Positions 1 through 7,697 of a stretch of DNA of 64,000 bases are shown here, in pieces. This DNA comes from Zoogloeaceae bacterium (GTDB lineage: Bacteria > Pseudomonadota > Gammaproteobacteria > Burkholderiales > Rhodocyclaceae). The DNA lies in NCBI GenBank assembly GCA_031277315.1, contig JAITMP010000040.1, positions 29,077 through 93,076 of the forward strand, read 5' to 3'. The notes beneath the pieces are model-generated. The model was not told where the DNA came from. It ran no database searches and saw only the letters and a program-made list of their open reading frames with translations. Both the position numbers and the translations under genes were made by a program. How positions within the stretch are numbered: the first letter of the stretch is position 1; every line of letters starts with the position of its first letter.

Positions 1-250
1 CGAGATCGGTGAGATAGATGTTTACCTTCACGGCATCGGCGAGCGCGCCGCCCGCCGCCGCCGCGACAGCCTTCAGATTGTCGAAAACGCGCGCGATCTG
101 CGCGTCGATCCCCTCCGCCATCTGCATGGTGGCCGGATCAAGACCGATCTGGCCGGAAAGATAAACCGCGCTGCCGCTCCGCACGGCCTGCGAATAAGGG
201 CCGATGGCGGCAGGCGCGTCGGCGCTGGCAATGATGGTCTTCTTGCTCAT
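1..250 (-). CDS. ridA: RidA family enamine/imine deaminase (3' part missing)
   Basis: The first 83 residues of a YjgF/YER057c/UK114 family protein run off the left edge of the window. The family hydrolyses reactive 2-aminoacrylate and related imines released by PLP enzymes in the cytoplasm. Seen: an N-terminus with IGPYSQAV near residues 16-23 and [10 protein letters not shown] near 33-42, both hallmarks of the family. The conserved C-terminal Arg and Glu lie outside the window. The start ATG at 250 is preceded by GGGAG. It is the last visible gene of the beta-oxidation operon, 124 bases after the thiolase, and that gap is filled with dispersed repeats. It could be a non-enzymatic family paralogue. 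Confidence 0.85.
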   Translation of the reverse strand, partial: MSKKTIIASADAPAAIGPYSQAVRSGSAVYLSGQIGLDPATMQMAEGIDAQIARVFDNLKAVAAAAGGALADAVKVNIYLTDL

Positions 251-290
251 GGGCGGCTCCCGGTTTCCGTTACGGATTCCATTATGCCAG

Positions 291-380
291 CCCATCCCCG
301 TCCCGGCCTTCCCGCCGCGCTTTCGCGGCGATGAACGCTTGATGTTGTCGGGCGTCGCCGCGTTTAGCGCCGACCTACGC
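291..380. repeat. Two dispersed palindromic repeat copies between ridA and thiolase gene
   Basis: Positions 291-331 hold a copy of an element with a CGCGCTTTCGCGG core that recurs at 10987-11024 in opposite orientation. Positions 341-380 hold a diverged copy of the element with core GGGCTTCGCTGCGCTCA found at 11816-11850, 24440-24472 and 24564-24597. The TAG stop of the thiolase gene (375-377) lies inside this second copy. Confidence 0.6.
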
Positions 381-1577
381 CACCGACTCGAACAGCGCCG
401 CTGCGCCCATGCCGGTGCCGACGCACATGGTTACCATGCCGTACTTTGCTTCGCCACGCTGCATGGCGGCCATGATGGTGGCGGTGCGGATGGCGCCGGT
501 GGCGCCGAGCGGATGGCCGAGGGCGATGGCGCCGCCGAGCGGGTTTACTTTTTGCGGGTCGAGCGCGAGCGAGCGCGTGACGGCGAGCGCCTGAGCGGCG
601 AAGGCTTCGTTGAGTTCGATCCAGTCCACTTCGTTCTGCCGCACGCCGGCCTGTTTCAGCACGCGCGGGATGGCTTCAATCGGGCCGATGCCCATGATCT
701 GCGGCGGCACGCCGGCGACGGCGTAGCCGCGAAAGCGGGCGATCGGTTTGAGGTTGAATTGCGTGAGGATTTTTTCCGAAACCAGCAGCACGGCGCTGGC
801 GCCGTCGGACATCTGCGAGGCGTTGCCGGCGGTGACGGTTCCTTTGGCGGCGAACACCGGCCGCAGTTTGGCGAGGCGCTCGGGCGTGCTGTCGCGGCGC
901 GGCCCTTCGTCGTTTTCGATCACGCGCTCGACGATTTTGACGGCGCCGCTGCCGAAATCGGGCAGGTGGTCATGCGCCGTGTAGGGGGAAATCTCGGCGC
1001 GGAACTTGCCTGCGGCGATGGCGGCGGCGGCCTTGCTGTGGCTGGCGGCGGCGAAGGCGTCCTGATCCTCGCGGCTAACATGCCATTCGGCTGCGACCTT
1101 TTCGGCGGTGAGGCCCATGCCGTAGGCGATGCCGACATTTTCGTCGCGCGCGAAAATCGCCGGATTGAGGGAAACCTTGTTGCCCATCATCTGCGGCATG
1201 CAGCTCATGCTCTCGACGCCGGCAGCGAGCATGACATCGGCTTCGCCGAGACGGATGCGGTCGGCGGCAAGCGCCACGGCCTGTACGCCGGAGGCGCAAA
1301 AGCGGTTGATGGTCATGCCCGGCACGCTGTCGGGCAGGCCGGCCAGCAGCAGGCCGATGCGGGCGACGTTCATGCCCTGCTCGGCTTCCGGCATGGCGCA
1401 GCCGGCGATGACGTCGCCGATCAGCCGGGGATCGAGGCCGGGCGCGCGCGCCATGACGTTTCGGATGACATGCGCCAGCATGTCGTCGGGACGCACGGCG
1501 CGCAGCGCGCCATGAATCTTGCCGACCGGGGTGCGGGTGGCGGCGACGATGTAGGCATCCTGCGCTTGTTTGCTCAC
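375..1577 (-). CDS. fadA: Acetyl-CoA acyltransferase (thiolase II family)
   Basis: A 400-residue thiolase that cleaves 3-ketoacyl-CoA with CoA to give acetyl-CoA and a shortened acyl-CoA, the last step of beta-oxidation. Seen: nucleophilic Cys94 in [10 protein letters not shown], the GHPLGATGA histidine loop, and the C-terminal Cys in [10 protein letters not shown]. The start is GTG at 1577, with AGGAGAG six bases upstream. It lies 14 bases after the FadN-like gene, so the two are surely co-transcribed and may work as a pair. It is the second thiolase of the operon; the other (6387-7673) looks more like FadI. A biosynthetic acetoacetyl-CoA thiolase is possible but less likely in this context. 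The symbol is used in the broad sense. Confidence 0.88.
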   Translation of the reverse strand: MSKQAQDAYIVAATRTPVGKIHGALRAVRPDDMLAHVIRNVMARAPGLDPRLIGDVIAGCAMPEAEQGMNVARIGLLLAGLPDSVPGMTINRFCASGVQAVALAADRIRLGEADVMLAAGVESMSCMPQMMGNKVSLNPAIFARDENVGIAYGMGLTAEKVAAEWHVSREDQDAFAAASHSKAAAAIAAGKFRAEISPYTAHDHLPDFGSGAVKIVERVIENDEGPRRDSTPERLAKLRPVFAAKGTVTAGNASQMSDGASAVLLVSEKILTQFNLKPIARFRGYAVAGVPPQIMGIGPIEAIPRVLKQAGVRQNEVDWIELNEAFAAQALAVTRSLALDPQKVNPLGGAIALGHPLGATGAIRTATIMAAMQRGEAKYGMVTMCVGTGMGAAALFESVA

Positions 1578-1591
1578 GTTCGCTCTCCTTC

Positions 1592-3973
1592 TCAGTTGCG
1601 CAGCGGCTTGCCGGTCGCCAGCATGTGGGCGATGCGCTGTTGCGTTTTTTCGGTCTTCAGCAGCGTCATGAATTCATGGCGCTCGACGGCGAGCAGCCAG
1701 GCTTCGTCGACCCGCGCGCCGGTGTCGACATCGCCGCCGCAGAGGGCGACGGCGGCGCCTTTGGCGACGCTGTAGTCGTGGGCGGAAATCATGCCGCCTT
1801 CCTTCATGTTCACCAGCATCATCTCCAGCGTGGCGATGCCGTTGCGGCCCGCCGCCTTGATCGCGCGCGCCGGCGGTTTGGGCCGCCAGCCGGCTTCGCG
1901 CAAGGCGCGCGCCGTCTGTCGGGCGACGTGCAGCGCTTCGTCCGGGTTGAAGACGACGGCGTCGGCTTCGCGCAGAAAACCCAGTTCACGCGCTTGCGGC
2001 GCGCTCTTCGATACCGTTGCCATGGCGATGGTCTGAAACGCGGATTGCAGGAAAAGAAAAACGTCGCCGCCGGCGATGCGCGCCGCGCCTTCGTGCGCGC
2101 GCAGGGCGAATTCCTTGCAGCCGCCGCCGGCCGGAATCAAACCGACGCCGGCTTCGACCAGACCGAGATACGATTCCAGTCCCGCCACGACGCGGCTGGC
2201 GTGCATGACGACTTCGCAGCCGCCGCCGAGCGCCATGCCGTTCACTGCCGCCACCACCGGCACTTGCGCCTGTTTGAGCGTTTGCGTCATGTGCTGAAAG
2301 CGGGCGACCGCCTTTTCCAGCGCGGCGAAATCGCCGGCTTCGATGGCCGGCGCCAGCGCCGCCAGATTGGCGCCGGCGGAAAACGGCGGCTTCGGCTGCC
2401 AGATCACCAGGCCCTGGTAATCGCATTCGGCGCGCGCCACCGCTTCGAGAATGCCCTCGACCACATCCGGGCCGAGCGTGTTCAGCTTGCTCTTGAATGA
2501 CAGCACGGCGATGTCGGCGTCGCCCGGCGCGGTCCACATCCGCACGGCATCGTTCTCGAACACCGTCTTGCCGTCTTCCGCGGCCTCGCCCAGCACACGC
2601 TCGGGGAATATCTGGCGCGCATACACCGGCAGTGCCGCGCGCGGCTGATCGGCCTTGGCGCGGGGCGACCAGGAACCGCGCGGATTGTGCACGCCGGCGC
2701 GGCCGTCGAACACCCAGCCCGGCAGCGGCGCGGCGCTCATGGTGTGGCCGGTTGCAATGTCGGCTTGAATGGCCTCGGCAATCGCTTGCCAGCCGGCGGC
2801 CTGCCAGGTTTCAAAAGGACCTTCCCGCCAGCCGAAGCCCCAGCGCATGGCGAGATCAACATCGCGCGCGTTGCCGGCGATGGTTTCGAGATGAACGGCA
2901 CAATAGTGAAACACGTCGCGGAAAATTGCCCATAGAAATTGCGCCTGCGGCGAGGCATGGGCGCGCAGCCGCGCGAATTTTTCCGCCGGCTGTTTGAGCT
3001 TCAGCATCGCCGCGACTTCGGCGTCAACCTCACCGGCGGCGGGACGGTAATCCCGCGCCGCCGGATCGAGCACGCTGATGAGTTTGCCCTCTTTGCGATA
3101 GATGCCGATTTTCGTTTTCTGGCCGAGCGCGCCTTGTTCGATCAGCGCCGCCAGCCAGGGCGGCACGGCGTAATGCGGATGCCAGGGGTCCGCCGGCAGC
3201 GCGTTCCGCATGGTGCCGATGACGTGCGCCAGCGTGTCGAGGCCGACCACATCGGCGGTGCGGAACGTGGCGCTTTTCGGACGGCCGATGGCGGGGCCGG
3301 TGAGCGCATCCACCACGTCGAAGCCGAGGCCGAGGCGGTCGGCGTGATGCATCACCGCCAGCATGGAAAACACGCCGACGCGGTTGGCGATGAAGTTCGG
3401 CGTGTCGGCGGCGCGCACGACGCCCTTGCCGAGCGTCGTGGTGAGAAAAGTTTCCAGATCGTCGAGCATGCCAAGCGCGCTCGCCCGGCAGGGAATGATC
3501 TCGACCAGCCGCATGTAGCGTGGCGGGTTGAAAAAGTGGATGCCGCAGAAGCGGCGGCGCAAGGCTTCCGGCAGCGCCCCGGCCAGCGCCTCGATCGACA
3601 GGCCGGAGGTGTTGCTGGCGAAAATCGCGTTCCCGGCGATATAGGGTGCCACCTTGGCGTAGAGGTCGCGCTTCCATTCCATTTTCTCGGCGATGGCCTC
3701 GATGACGAGATCGCAGCCGCGCAAGGCTTCGAGGCCGGCGTCATAGTGGGCAGCGTCGATGTAATCGGCGCAGTCTTTGGCGGCGAGCGGCGCCGGTTCC
3801 AGCCGCTTGAGGCCGTCGATGGCTTTGCGGACAATGCCATTGGGATCGCCCTCCGGCGCCGGCAGATCGAACAGCGCCACCGGCACGTCGGCGTTCGCGC
3901 AATGAGCGGCGATCTGCGCCCCCATCACGCCGGCACCGAGCACAGCGACTTTGCGTATCATGAAATTGCGCAT
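1592..3973 (-). CDS. 3-hydroxyacyl-CoA dehydrogenase / enoyl-CoA hydratase, FadN-type order
   Basis: A 793-residue bifunctional enzyme for the hydration and NAD-dependent dehydrogenation steps of beta-oxidation. Unlike FadB/FadJ, the NAD-binding dehydrogenase domain comes first (GAGVMGAQ near residues 14-21), and the crotonase-fold hydratase forms the C-terminal part. The hydratase keeps both catalytic glutamates, in GGGCEV and GLVEAGVG. This order is that of Bacillus FadN. The start at 3973 has AGGAGA five bases upstream; a Met at residue 5 is an alternative. It sits between the thioesterase and thiolase genes of the operon. A second hydratase/dehydrogenase fusion with the opposite domain order lies upstream at 4428-6374, so substrate or chain-length specialisation is plausible. 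Confidence 0.88.
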   Translation of the reverse strand: MRNFMIRKVAVLGAGVMGAQIAAHCANADVPVALFDLPAPEGDPNGIVRKAIDGLKRLEPAPLAAKDCADYIDAAHYDAGLEALRGCDLVIEAIAEKMEWKRDLYAKVAPYIAGNAIFASNTSGLSIEALAGALPEALRRRFCGIHFFNPPRYMRLVEIIPCRASALGMLDDLETFLTTTLGKGVVRAADTPNFIANRVGVFSMLAVMHHADRLGLGFDVVDALTGPAIGRPKSATFRTADVVGLDTLAHVIGTMRNALPADPWHPHYAVPPWLAALIEQGALGQKTKIGIYRKEGKLISVLDPAARDYRPAAGEVDAEVAAMLKLKQPAEKFARLRAHASPQAQFLWAIFRDVFHYCAVHLETIAGNARDVDLAMRWGFGWREGPFETWQAAGWQAIAEAIQADIATGHTMSAAPLPGWVFDGRAGVHNPRGSWSPRAKADQPRAALPVYARQIFPERVLGEAAEDGKTVFENDAVRMWTAPGDADIAVLSFKSKLNTLGPDVVEGILEAVARAECDYQGLVIWQPKPPFSAGANLAALAPAIEAGDFAALEKAVARFQHMTQTLKQAQVPVVAAVNGMALGGGCEVVMHASRVVAGLESYLGLVEAGVGLIPAGGGCKEFALRAHEGAARIAGGDVFLFLQSAFQTIAMATVSKSAPQARELGFLREADAVVFNPDEALHVARQTARALREAGWRPKPPARAIKAAGRNGIATLEMMLVNMKEGGMISAHDYSVAKGAAVALCGGDVDTGARVDEAWLLAVERHEFMTLLKTEKTQQRIAHMLATGKPLRN

Positions 3974-3997
3974 CGGTTTCTCCTGATCTTTATGACT

Positions 3998-4033
3998 CCA
4001 TCCCCACCCAGCCCTCCCCTTGAAGGTGAGGGC
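3998..4033. repeat. Dispersed repeat copy (CCCTCCCCTT/AAGGGGAGGG type)
   Basis: A GC-rich element between the thioesterase and FadN-like genes, touching the thioesterase stop. A related copy in opposite orientation is at 10923-10960. Both contain an inverted CCCTC...GAGGG core. It probably forms a hairpin in the operon mRNA. Confidence 0.5.
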
Positions 4034-4431
4034 TATTTATCTTCCGGTGGCACTTCGCGCTTGCCGCCGCTGGCGTCGAGGGCGACGTAGGTCAGTTGCG
4101 CTTCCGTCACCTTCACCGTCAGCGGACGGGCCGGATTGCGTTCGGCATACACCTCGACCTTGACCCGCAGCGACGTGCGGCCGACATCGACCACCTCGGC
4201 GTAGAACGACAACAAATCGCCCACCGCCACCGGCTGCTTGAACAAAAACTGGTTCACCGCGATGGTGGCGACGCGGCCGCGCGCGCGGCGCACGGCGGCG
4301 ATGCTGCCGGCAACGTCGACATTCGCCATGATGTAGCCGCCGAACAGATCGCCGGCGTGGTTGGCGTCGGCCGGCATCGGCAGCAGGCGCAGGGCCGGCT
4401 GTTTGTCCGGCAAGCGGGACGGCGCGTTCAT
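4033..4431 (-). CDS. Acyl-CoA thioesterase, YciA-like hotdog protein
   Basis: A 132-residue single hotdog-fold protein of the YciA/BACH acyl-CoA thioesterase group, which hydrolyses acyl-CoA to free acid and CoA in the cytoplasm. Seen: a DANHAGDLFGGYIM segment near residues 21-34, holding the conserved Asn and Asp region of the family, and TIAVNQFLFKQPVAVGD after it. The length is normal. The ATG overlaps the stop of the FadJ-like gene by four bases (ATGA), so translation is coupled. Within a beta-oxidation operon it probably releases CoA when acyl-CoA accumulates. The exact substrate range cannot be read from sequence. Confidence 0.82.
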   Translation of the reverse strand: MNAPSRLPDKQPALRLLPMPADANHAGDLFGGYIMANVDVAGSIAAVRRARGRVATIAVNQFLFKQPVAVGDLLSFYAEVVDVGRTSLRVKVEVYAERNPARPLTVKVTEAQLTYVALDASGGKREVPPEDK

Positions 4432-6374
4432 GCCGTCCCCTTGCCGCGTTCCTGTTCATAGTGCAGCGGCCCGCCGCGGAAGGGCGCGAAGCCGGTGCCG
4501 AAGATCACGCCAGCATCGGCCAGATCGGCGTCGGCGACGACGCCTTGCTCGACGCAGCGCCGCGCCGCGTCTAGGAAGGGTCGCAGCAGCCGTTCGGCGA
4601 GGCCGTCCGGCGCGGGGCCGGAGGCGTTCTTTTGCGGCTTGCCTTTGTCATAGACGTAAAAGCCGCGCCCGGTCTTGCGGCCAAGCTGTCCGGCGGCGAC
4701 CCGCTCCATCAGCTTCGCCGGCGGCGCGGCGGCGTTCGCCAGTTGCTGTCCGGCGGCGACGACGACATCGAGGCCGACGGTGTCCGCCAGTTCGATCGGC
4801 CCGAGCGGCATGCCGAAAGCCAGCGCCGCTTCGTCCACCGTTTCCGGCGCCATGCCTTCGTCGAGGCAGCGCATCGCTTCCTGCATGTAAGGCGCCAGCA
4901 CGGCGTTGACCAGAAAGCCGGGCGCGCTTTTCACCGGCAGCGGCAGCTTGTCGATGGCGCGCACGAATGCCAGTCCTTTTTTCAGCATCGCCGGATCGGA
5001 ATCCGCGCCTTCGACCACTTCGACCAGCGGCATCTTCGCCACCGGGTTGAAGAAGTGAATACCGATCAGGCGCGAGGGATTTTTCAGCGCCAGGGCGATG
5101 TCTTCCAGCCGCAGGCTCGACGTGTTGGTGGCGAGCACGGCATCGGGCCGGGCGATGGCTTCGATGCCGGCGAACAGCGCGCGCTTCGTTTCCAGATCCT
5201 CGAAGATGGCTTCGATCACCAGATCGGCCCGCCGCGCGCCCTGTCCGGCCGGATCGGGGATCAGGCGGTCGAGCGCGAAGCGCACCTGCGCGTCGTCGCG
5301 CAGCTTCTTCTTGAACGCCGCCGCCGCGCGCCGGATGGCGGGCGCGATGCGCTCGATGCTCTGGTCTTGCAGCGTCACGGTGAGGCCGCGCAGCACGCCC
5401 CAGGCGGCGATGTCGCCGCCCATCACGCCGGCGCCGATGACGTGCAGATGCTTCGGCATGAAATGCTCAATATTGTTTTCGGGTTTGCCGAAGCCGCGCA
5501 GCCGCTCGCGCAAGTAATACACGCGCACCAGATTTTGCGTCGTCGGCGAAGCGGCGATGGCGTCGAGCGAAGTCGGCTTGCCGTCCGGCACGGCCAGCGC
5601 GTTGCCACCGTGGTTCGCCCACATGTCGAGAATCGCGTAGGGCGCCGGATAGTGTTCGGGACGGGCGCGTTTGACGACCTGCTTGCGCGCCTGCGCGGCG
5701 ACGAGTCCCTTCAGTGGCCCGTTCAGTATTTTTTGCAGAAAAGGCAAGGCGCGGGGCGGCGCGCCCGAGCGCACTTTCATGCGCGCCGCGTTTTCCATCA
5801 CGCGCGGCGGCACGCATTCGTCGGCGAAGCCGGTTTGCCGCGCGCGGCGGGCGCTCAAGGGGCGGCCCGTCAGCATCATGTCGAACGCGGCGGCCGGCCC
5901 GATCGTTCGCGGCAGCCGCAGCATGCCGCCCCAGCCCGGCACGATGCCGAGCATGACTTCCGGCAGGGCGATGCGCGTGCCCGGCTCGTCCACCACGATG
6001 CGGTAGCGGCAGGCCAGCGCCAGTTCGGTGCCGCCGCCCATGCAATGGCCGCGAATCAGCGCCAGCGTCGGATAGCGCACGGCGGCAAGGCGGTTGAAAA
6101 GCGTCCAGCCGCGCTCCACCAGCGCCTTGGCGTCCGCCGCCGAAGCGAGTTGCGTGAATTCGCCGATGTCGGCGCCGGCGATGAAACCGGCGCTTTTGCC
6201 GGAGCGGATCACCAACCCCTTGGGCGGATCGCGCTCGAATTCGTCGAGCGCCAGCGCCAGTTCGCGCATCGCCTCGGCGGACAGCGTGTTGGCGGATTCG
6301 CCCGCCTTGTCGAACACCAGCCAGGCCAGCCCGTCCGCTTCGCGCTCGATGCGCCAATGTTTCATGTCGCTCAT
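4428..6374 (-). CDS. Enoyl-CoA hydratase / 3-hydroxyacyl-CoA dehydrogenase, FadJ/FadB type
   Basis: A 648-residue multifunctional beta-oxidation subunit. The N-terminal crotonase domain has the oxyanion segment AGADIGEF, GHCMGGGTELAL and LPEVMLGIVPGWGG, with both catalytic Glu positions present. The C-terminal dehydrogenase has the NAD fold VIGAGVMGGD near residue 311 and NTSSL and HFFNP motifs. Start choice: ATG at 6374 has GGAG five bases upstream; the longer reading would start at a GTG at 6380. It follows the FadI-like thiolase by 12 bases, so the two likely form an alpha2-beta2 complex like FadIJ. It is shorter than E. coli FadB/FadJ (about 715-730 residues), with a shorter linker. Confidence 0.88.
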   Translation of the reverse strand: MSDMKHWRIEREADGLAWLVFDKAGESANTLSAEAMRELALALDEFERDPPKGLVIRSGKSAGFIAGADIGEFTQLASAADAKALVERGWTLFNRLAAVRYPTLALIRGHCMGGGTELALACRYRIVVDEPGTRIALPEVMLGIVPGWGGMLRLPRTIGPAAAFDMMLTGRPLSARRARQTGFADECVPPRVMENAARMKVRSGAPPRALPFLQKILNGPLKGLVAAQARKQVVKRARPEHYPAPYAILDMWANHGGNALAVPDGKPTSLDAIAASPTTQNLVRVYYLRERLRGFGKPENNIEHFMPKHLHVIGAGVMGGDIAAWGVLRGLTVTLQDQSIERIAPAIRRAAAAFKKKLRDDAQVRFALDRLIPDPAGQGARRADLVIEAIFEDLETKRALFAGIEAIARPDAVLATNTSSLRLEDIALALKNPSRLIGIHFFNPVAKMPLVEVVEGADSDPAMLKKGLAFVRAIDKLPLPVKSAPGFLVNAVLAPYMQEAMRCLDEGMAPETVDEAALAFGMPLGPIELADTVGLDVVVAAGQQLANAAAPPAKLMERVAAGQLGRKTGRGFYVYDKGKPQKNASGPAPDGLAERLLRPFLDAARRCVEQGVVADADLADAGVIFGTGFAPFRGGPLHYEQERGKGTA

Positions 6375-6386
6375 ATTCACTCCGAA

Positions 6387-7673
6387 TCAGACTGTTTCCA
6401 CCAGCATCGCGCCGCCCTGACCGCCGCCGATGCAGATCGTCGCCATGCCGCGTTTGCCGCCGTTGCGCCGCAGCACATGCAGCAGGTGCAGGACGATGCG
6501 CGCGCCGGAAGCGCCGACCGGATGGCCGAGCGCGATGGCGCCGCCGTCGACGTTGAGCTTTTCCTCGTCGAGCACGCCCAGCGGCGCGTCGAGGCCGAGT
6601 TGCTCGCGGCACCAGTCGGCGTCTTTCCAGGCTTCAATGCAGCCGAGCACCTGCGCGGCGAACGCTTCGTTGATCTCCCAGGCATCGAGATCGTTCAGGC
6701 CCAATCCGTGACGGCGCAGGATCGGCGTCGCCGCATGCACCGGCCCCAGCCCCATCTGCGCCGGATCGAGGCCGGCCCACTGCACATCGGCGATGCGGCC
6801 GATCGGCTGCAAGCGATGGCGCGCAACGGCTTCTTCGGAAGCGAGAATCAGCCAGACGCTGCCGTCGGTGATCTGCGAACTGTTGCCGGGCGTGACCTTG
6901 CCGTATTTCTTGTCGAAAAACGGTTTCAGTTTCGCCAGGCCCGCCATCGACGAATCGCGCCGCACGCCGTCGTCGGCGGCGTACACCGCGCCGTCGCGGT
7001 CGATCAGCGGCATCACTTCGTCATAATGACCGGCATCCTGGGCGGCGACGGCGCGCTGATGGCTGCGCACCGAAAAAGCGTCCATCTGCTCGCGTGTGAT
7101 GCCGAAACGCCAGGCGAGATTTTCCGCCGTCTGCCCCATCAGCAGACCGACCACCGGATCGGTGAGGCCCTTCAAGATGCCGATCACCGGCGAGAGCAGC
7201 GCGCCCGGTTTCAGCTTGGCGAACAGCGCCGCTTTCTGGCCGAGGGTTTTCGCCTGCGCCATTTTGGCGAACCACAGCACCATCGCGCGCGAATACAGCA
7301 GCGGCGCGCGCGACAAGGCGTCGACGCCGCCGGCCAGCGCCAGTTGCGAGCGGCCCGTGTGGATGTTGGCGATGGCCGAGTCGAGCGCCTGCATGCCGGA
7401 GGCGCAGTTGCGCATCACCGTCCAGCCCGGCACGCCATGACCGCAGCCGATGCGCAAGGCGGCGACGCGGCCGATGTTGACTTCGTCCGGCGAGGGCGAA
7501 GCGCAGCCGAGAATGACTTCATCGAGTTCTTCGGCGGCGAAAGGCTGACGCGCCAGCAGCGCGCGGCCGGCGGCGGCGGCCAGATCACCGGCGGAGAACG
7601 GGCCGGGCGCGTTGCGCGCTTTCAGAAACGGCGTGCGCGCGCCGTCGATGATGTACACGGGTTTGAAGCTCAT
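6387..7673 (-). CDS. fadI: Acetyl-CoA acyltransferase, FadI-like
   Basis: A 428-residue thiolase for the thiolytic step of beta-oxidation. Seen: nucleophilic Cys90 in RNCASGMQA, the NEAFAAQV loop, GHPVGASGA with the catalytic His, and CIGGGQGGA with the second Cys. The family of longer thiolases with an extended loop (residues about 125-165) is that of FadI and the eukaryotic trifunctional beta subunit, fitting its place next to the FadJ-like gene. Start: ATG at 7673 has AAAGGA at proper spacing; an upstream in-frame ATG at 7679 abuts that site and is unlikely. It lies 24 bases after fadE in the operon. Confidence 0.88.
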   Translation of the reverse strand: MSFKPVYIIDGARTPFLKARNAPGPFSAGDLAAAAGRALLARQPFAAEELDEVILGCASPSPDEVNIGRVAALRIGCGHGVPGWTVMRNCASGMQALDSAIANIHTGRSQLALAGGVDALSRAPLLYSRAMVLWFAKMAQAKTLGQKAALFAKLKPGALLSPVIGILKGLTDPVVGLLMGQTAENLAWRFGITREQMDAFSVRSHQRAVAAQDAGHYDEVMPLIDRDGAVYAADDGVRRDSSMAGLAKLKPFFDKKYGKVTPGNSSQITDGSVWLILASEEAVARHRLQPIGRIADVQWAGLDPAQMGLGPVHAATPILRRHGLGLNDLDAWEINEAFAAQVLGCIEAWKDADWCREQLGLDAPLGVLDEEKLNVDGGAIALGHPVGASGARIVLHLLHVLRRNGGKRGMATICIGGGQGGAMLVETV

Positions 7674-7697
7674 GGCCATCCTTTCATTGATTCCGCA

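Noticed and set aside
204..1775. A 523-residue plus-strand frame over the thiolase gene
   Set aside because: Antisense shadow of a clear thiolase; composition is low-complexity and not protein-like.
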